Positions 5,438-6,861 of a stretch of 6,861 nt of DNA are shown here, in pieces. How positions within the stretch are numbered: position 1 is the stretch's first letter; each line of letters opens with the position of its first letter. The translations under genes and the position numbers were made by a program. The stretch comes from a bacterium HR32 (GTDB lineage Bacteria > Sysuimicrobiota > Sysuimicrobiia > Sysuimicrobiales > Sysuimicrobiaceae). Where the stretch lies: positions 1 to 6,861 of the forward strand of contig BEII01000093.1 in NCBI GenBank assembly GCA_002898935.1. Direction: 5' to 3'. The notes beneath the pieces are model-generated. The model saw nothing but the letters and a program-made list of their open reading frames with translations. It made no database searches and had not been told where the DNA came from.

Positions 5438-6257
5438 GGCCGGACGCGGACGCCGGGTCCTCGCGGACCCTCAGGGAATGTGGTTTGTCCTCCTGGGCCT
5501 CGGTCTGGGAGGGTTGCTGATCTCCTCCACCAAGCAGCTGTACGCAGCCCAGGGCCAGCTGGCCAGCCTGGTGACGTGGCTTCCCGTGGGCTACGCCTTC
5601 GCCGCGGGCATGGTGGCTGCCGTGAACCCGTGCGGGATCCTCCTCCTGCCTTCCCTGGCCGCGTACGCCCTGGCCCGCGGAACTCCCACCGGGGAGTCCC
5701 CCGGCTCCCGGGCTGTCCGTGCCCTCGCCCTGGGCGCCCTGGCGACTTTCGGCTTCGTGGCCCTGTTCGCTGCCGCAGGCCTCGTGCTGAACGCGGGCGG
5801 CCGGGCCCTCGCCCGCTGGTTTCCCTACGGGGGGTTCCTGGTGGGAGCCGGACTCTTCCTCCTGGGCACTTGGCTCGCCCTCTCCGGCCGAGAACTCGGG
5901 CTGCCGGGCGCGGGCCGCGTGTGGGAACGGGTGCGGCCCGGGGGAGGGCTCGCTTCCTCCGTGGGCTTTGGCGTGGCGTACTGGATCTGCTCCCTGGCGT
6001 GCACCCTGCCCGTGTTTCTCGCGGTGGTGGGCAGCACCCTGTCTACGGGTTCCGTGGCACAAGCCGCCCTGCAGTTCGTGGGCTACGCGTTCGGCATGGG
6101 GACGGTGCTGACCGCGGCTCTGGTCGCCGTGGACCTCTTCGAGGCCGCGGTGATGCGCTGGGTGCGGGCAGTGGTGCCCTACGTGCACCGCCTCGCCGCC
6201 GCCTTCCTGGTGGCGGCGGGGCTGTACACCGTGGGCTACTGGTGGAAGGTCCTCTGA
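5427..6257 (+). CDS. CcdA/DsbD-type transmembrane thiol-electron carrier
   Basis: This 276-residue polytopic membrane protein passes electrons from cytoplasmic thioredoxin across the membrane to the partner TlpA-type protein. The two family cysteines sit in AVNPCGILLLP (Cys69, first core helix) and SLACTLPVF (Cys192, fourth core helix, with a nearby Cys188). There are about six core helices, preceded by an extra hydrophobic N-terminal segment (MWFVLLGLGLGGLL) before the usual CcdA start. I chose GTG at 5427 because GGGAGAGGG precedes it and it overlaps the TlpA gene by 11 nt; ATG at 5409 or 5478 in the same frame are alternatives. It is the last gene of the cluster, followed by a small hairpin and then the separate CsoR promoter. 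Family assignment is firm; calling it CcdA rather than a DsbD beta-domain protein follows from the lack of fused alpha/gamma domains. Confidence 0.88.
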   Translation: MNAEAGRGRRVLADPQGMWFVLLGLGLGGLLISSTKQLYAAQGQLASLVTWLPVGYAFAAGMVAAVNPCGILLLPSLAAYALARGTPTGESPGSRAVRALALGALATFGFVALFAAAGLVLNAGGRALARWFPYGGFLVGAGLFLLGTWLALSGRELGLPGAGRVWERVRPGGGLASSVGFGVAYWICSLACTLPVFLAVVGSTLSTGSVAQAALQFVGYAFGMGTVLTAALVAVDLFEAAVMRWVRAVVPYVHRLAAAFLVAAGLYTVGYWWKVL

Positions 6258-6262
6258 GGCCT

Positions 6263-6286
6263 CGGGGACGCCGCGCGCTGTCCCCG
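6263..6286 (+). terminator. Weak hairpin after the CcdA gene
   Basis: CGGGGAC (6263-6269) pairs with GTCCCCG (6280-6286), giving a 7-bp GC stem with a 10-nt loop just after the stop at 6257 and just before the next -35 box. There is no T-run, so intrinsic termination is uncertain; it may only insulate the two units. Confidence 0.3.
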
Positions 6287-6287
6287 C

Positions 6288-6316
6288 TTGACATCCCTCC
6301 CGGTCCGCGGTACCGT
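6288..6316 (+). promoter_or_regulatory. Sigma70-type promoter for csoR (TTGACA-17-TACCGT)
   Basis: A perfect -35 TTGACA (6288-6293) is followed after exactly 17 bp by TACCGT (6311-6316), giving a start near 6323 and a leader of about 30 nt ending in an AGGGAGGGGG ribosome binding site. This shows that csoR and the ATPase can be transcribed independently of the preceding cluster. Confidence 0.7.
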
Positions 6317-6336
6317 GGGGGAGACCCCCCCCACGG
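6313..6336. promoter_or_regulatory. Putative CsoR operator (G/C inverted repeat)
   Basis: CCGTGGGGG (6313-6321) and CCCCCACGG (6328-6336) are perfect 9-bp inverted arms around a 6-bp spacer. The site overlaps the -10 box and the expected transcription start, the position expected for repression. CsoR operators are typically G-tract/C-tract inverted repeats near their own promoter, so autoregulation relieved by Cu(I) is the natural reading. Confidence 0.6.
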
Positions 6337-6353
6337 GGGGAGGGAGGGGGACG

Positions 6354-6674
6354 GTGAGCACCAAGGCAGCCCACGGGCGGCGGTTCCAGGGCCTGGCCCC
6401 ACGGGCCAAGGAGGAGATCCTGGCCCGACTCCGGAGCATCGAGGGGCACGTGCGGGGCGTCCTCCGCATGGTGGAGGAGGACGCGTACTGCATCGACGTC
6501 CTCAAGCAGACCAAGGCCATCCAGAGCGCCCTGGACCGCGTGAACGCCATGCTCCTGGACCGCCACCTCCACCACTGCGTCACCACCGCCATCCGGTCCG
6601 AGGACCCGCGGGAACGGGAACGGGTCATCGCGGAGCTGTTGGACGTCTTCCAGGCGGGAGGTGGGCCACGGTGA
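6354..6674 (+). CDS. csoR: CsoR-family copper-sensing repressor
   Basis: This 106-residue, all-helical cytoplasmic repressor has the CsoR/RcnR (DUF156) signature EILARLRSIEGHVRGVLRMV (21-40). The Cu(I) site of copper-type CsoR is complete: Cys46 in AYCIDVL, His71 and Cys75 in HLHHC, the spacing seen in characterised CsoR (Cys, then His-x3-Cys). This favours copper over the nickel/cobalt or formaldehyde branches, which carry additional or different ligands. Cu(I) binding releases the tetramer from DNA and opens expression of the exporter. I chose GTG at 6354 because AGGGAGGGGG precedes it and the upstream frame runs through the promoter and operator. Its stop overlaps the GTG of the ATPase gene (GTGA), so the two are translationally coupled. 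Confidence 0.93.
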   Translation: MSTKAAHGRRFQGLAPRAKEEILARLRSIEGHVRGVLRMVEEDAYCIDVLKQTKAIQSALDRVNAMLLDRHLHHCVTTAIRSEDPRERERVIAELLDVFQAGGGPR

Positions 6675-6861
6675 GCCGACGGCTGAGCCTGCCCGTGGAA
6701 GGCATGAGCTGCGCCTCCTGCGTGGCCAACGTGGAGGCCGCCCTGAAGGGCCTCCCCGGGGTGCGGGAGGTGCGGGTGAACCTGGCCACGGAGCAGGCCA
6801 CGGTGGAGTACGACCCCACCCGGGTGACCCTACAGGACCTCCGCAAGGCAGTGGAGGAGAT
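6671..6861 (+). CDS. copA: Copper-exporting P-type ATPase, N-terminal heavy-metal domain (cut by window edge)
   Basis: Sixty-three codons from GTG at 6671 run off the right edge. They encode a heavy-metal-associated (HMA) domain: LSLPVEGMSCASCVANVE carries the Cu(I) site GMSCASC with Cys14 and Cys17, followed by LPGVREVRVNLATEQATVEY, very typical of the first domain of CopA-type ATPases, which pump Cu(I) out of the cytoplasm. The catalytic part is not in the window, so a stand-alone copper chaperone of the CopZ type (about 68 residues) cannot be excluded. The VNLATEQATVEYDP wording and the location after CsoR favour the ATPase. It overlaps csoR by 4 nt and shares its promoter. Confidence 0.8.
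   Translation, partial: MSRRLSLPVEGMSCASCVANVEAALKGLPGVREVRVNLATEQATVEYDPTRVTLQDLRKAVEE

Noticed and set aside
1..6861. CRISPR arrays, tRNA/rRNA genes, insertion sequences, attachment sites
   Set aside because: No regularly spaced repeats, no tRNA-like cloverleaf or rRNA sequence, no transposase and no terminal repeats were seen by reading both strands.

Overview
The window comes from a GC-rich bacterium (roughly 70% GC by eye) with tightly packed genes, frequent GTG starts and 4-nt start/stop overlaps. The gene set suits a thermophilic lineage: adenosine-specific kinase family, Tat-exported Rieske protein, BlaI/M56 pair, TlpA/CcdA, and CsoR followed by a copper ATPase. I cannot name the genus from this sequence, and thermophily is only an inference from the gene types.

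Layout. Positions 1-411 (minus strand) hold the N-terminal 137 codons of an adenosine-specific kinase family protein, apparently transcribed as a leaderless message. A 133-bp divergent intergenic region with a 16-bp perfect palindrome separates it from an OsmC-family protein (545-958, plus). Converging on that gene is a Rieske 2Fe-2S protein (1007-1651, minus) with a twin-arginine signal. A short divergent promoter region (1652-1727) with an imperfect CTAC-N8-GTAG dyad lies between the Rieske gene and a seven-gene plus-strand cluster.

The cluster at 1728-6257 reads: a small secreted Met-rich, Cys-containing protein; a membrane-anchored Asp-box beta-propeller of the F510_1955 'glycosylhydrolase' type; a BlaI/MecI-type repressor; an M56 (BlaR1-type) membrane metallopeptidase with no large sensor domain; a DUF2933-like membrane protein with a duplicated Cys-Pro-Leu-x-Met motif; a TlpA/ResA-type thioredoxin; and a CcdA-type transmembrane electron carrier. 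Genes overlap or are separated by at most 15 nt, so one transcription unit is likely. A second, separately promoted unit follows: CsoR (6354-6674) with a strong sigma70-type promoter (TTGACA-17-TACCGT) whose -10 is overlapped by a 9+9 bp G/C inverted repeat, then a copper P-type ATPase (or HMA chaperone) running off the right edge.

How the parts could work together (inference). The CsoR-ATPase unit is a classical cytoplasmic Cu(I) sensing and export module. The preceding cluster looks like an envelope module. Met/Cys proteins could bind metal outside the cytoplasm, and CcdA-TlpA could supply electrons to keep thiols reduced. A BlaI repressor with no cysteines could be inactivated by the M56 protease, which would let an extracytoplasmic signal control transcription. 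This minimal BlaI/M56 pair inside a copper-type envelope cluster is the most interesting feature of the window.
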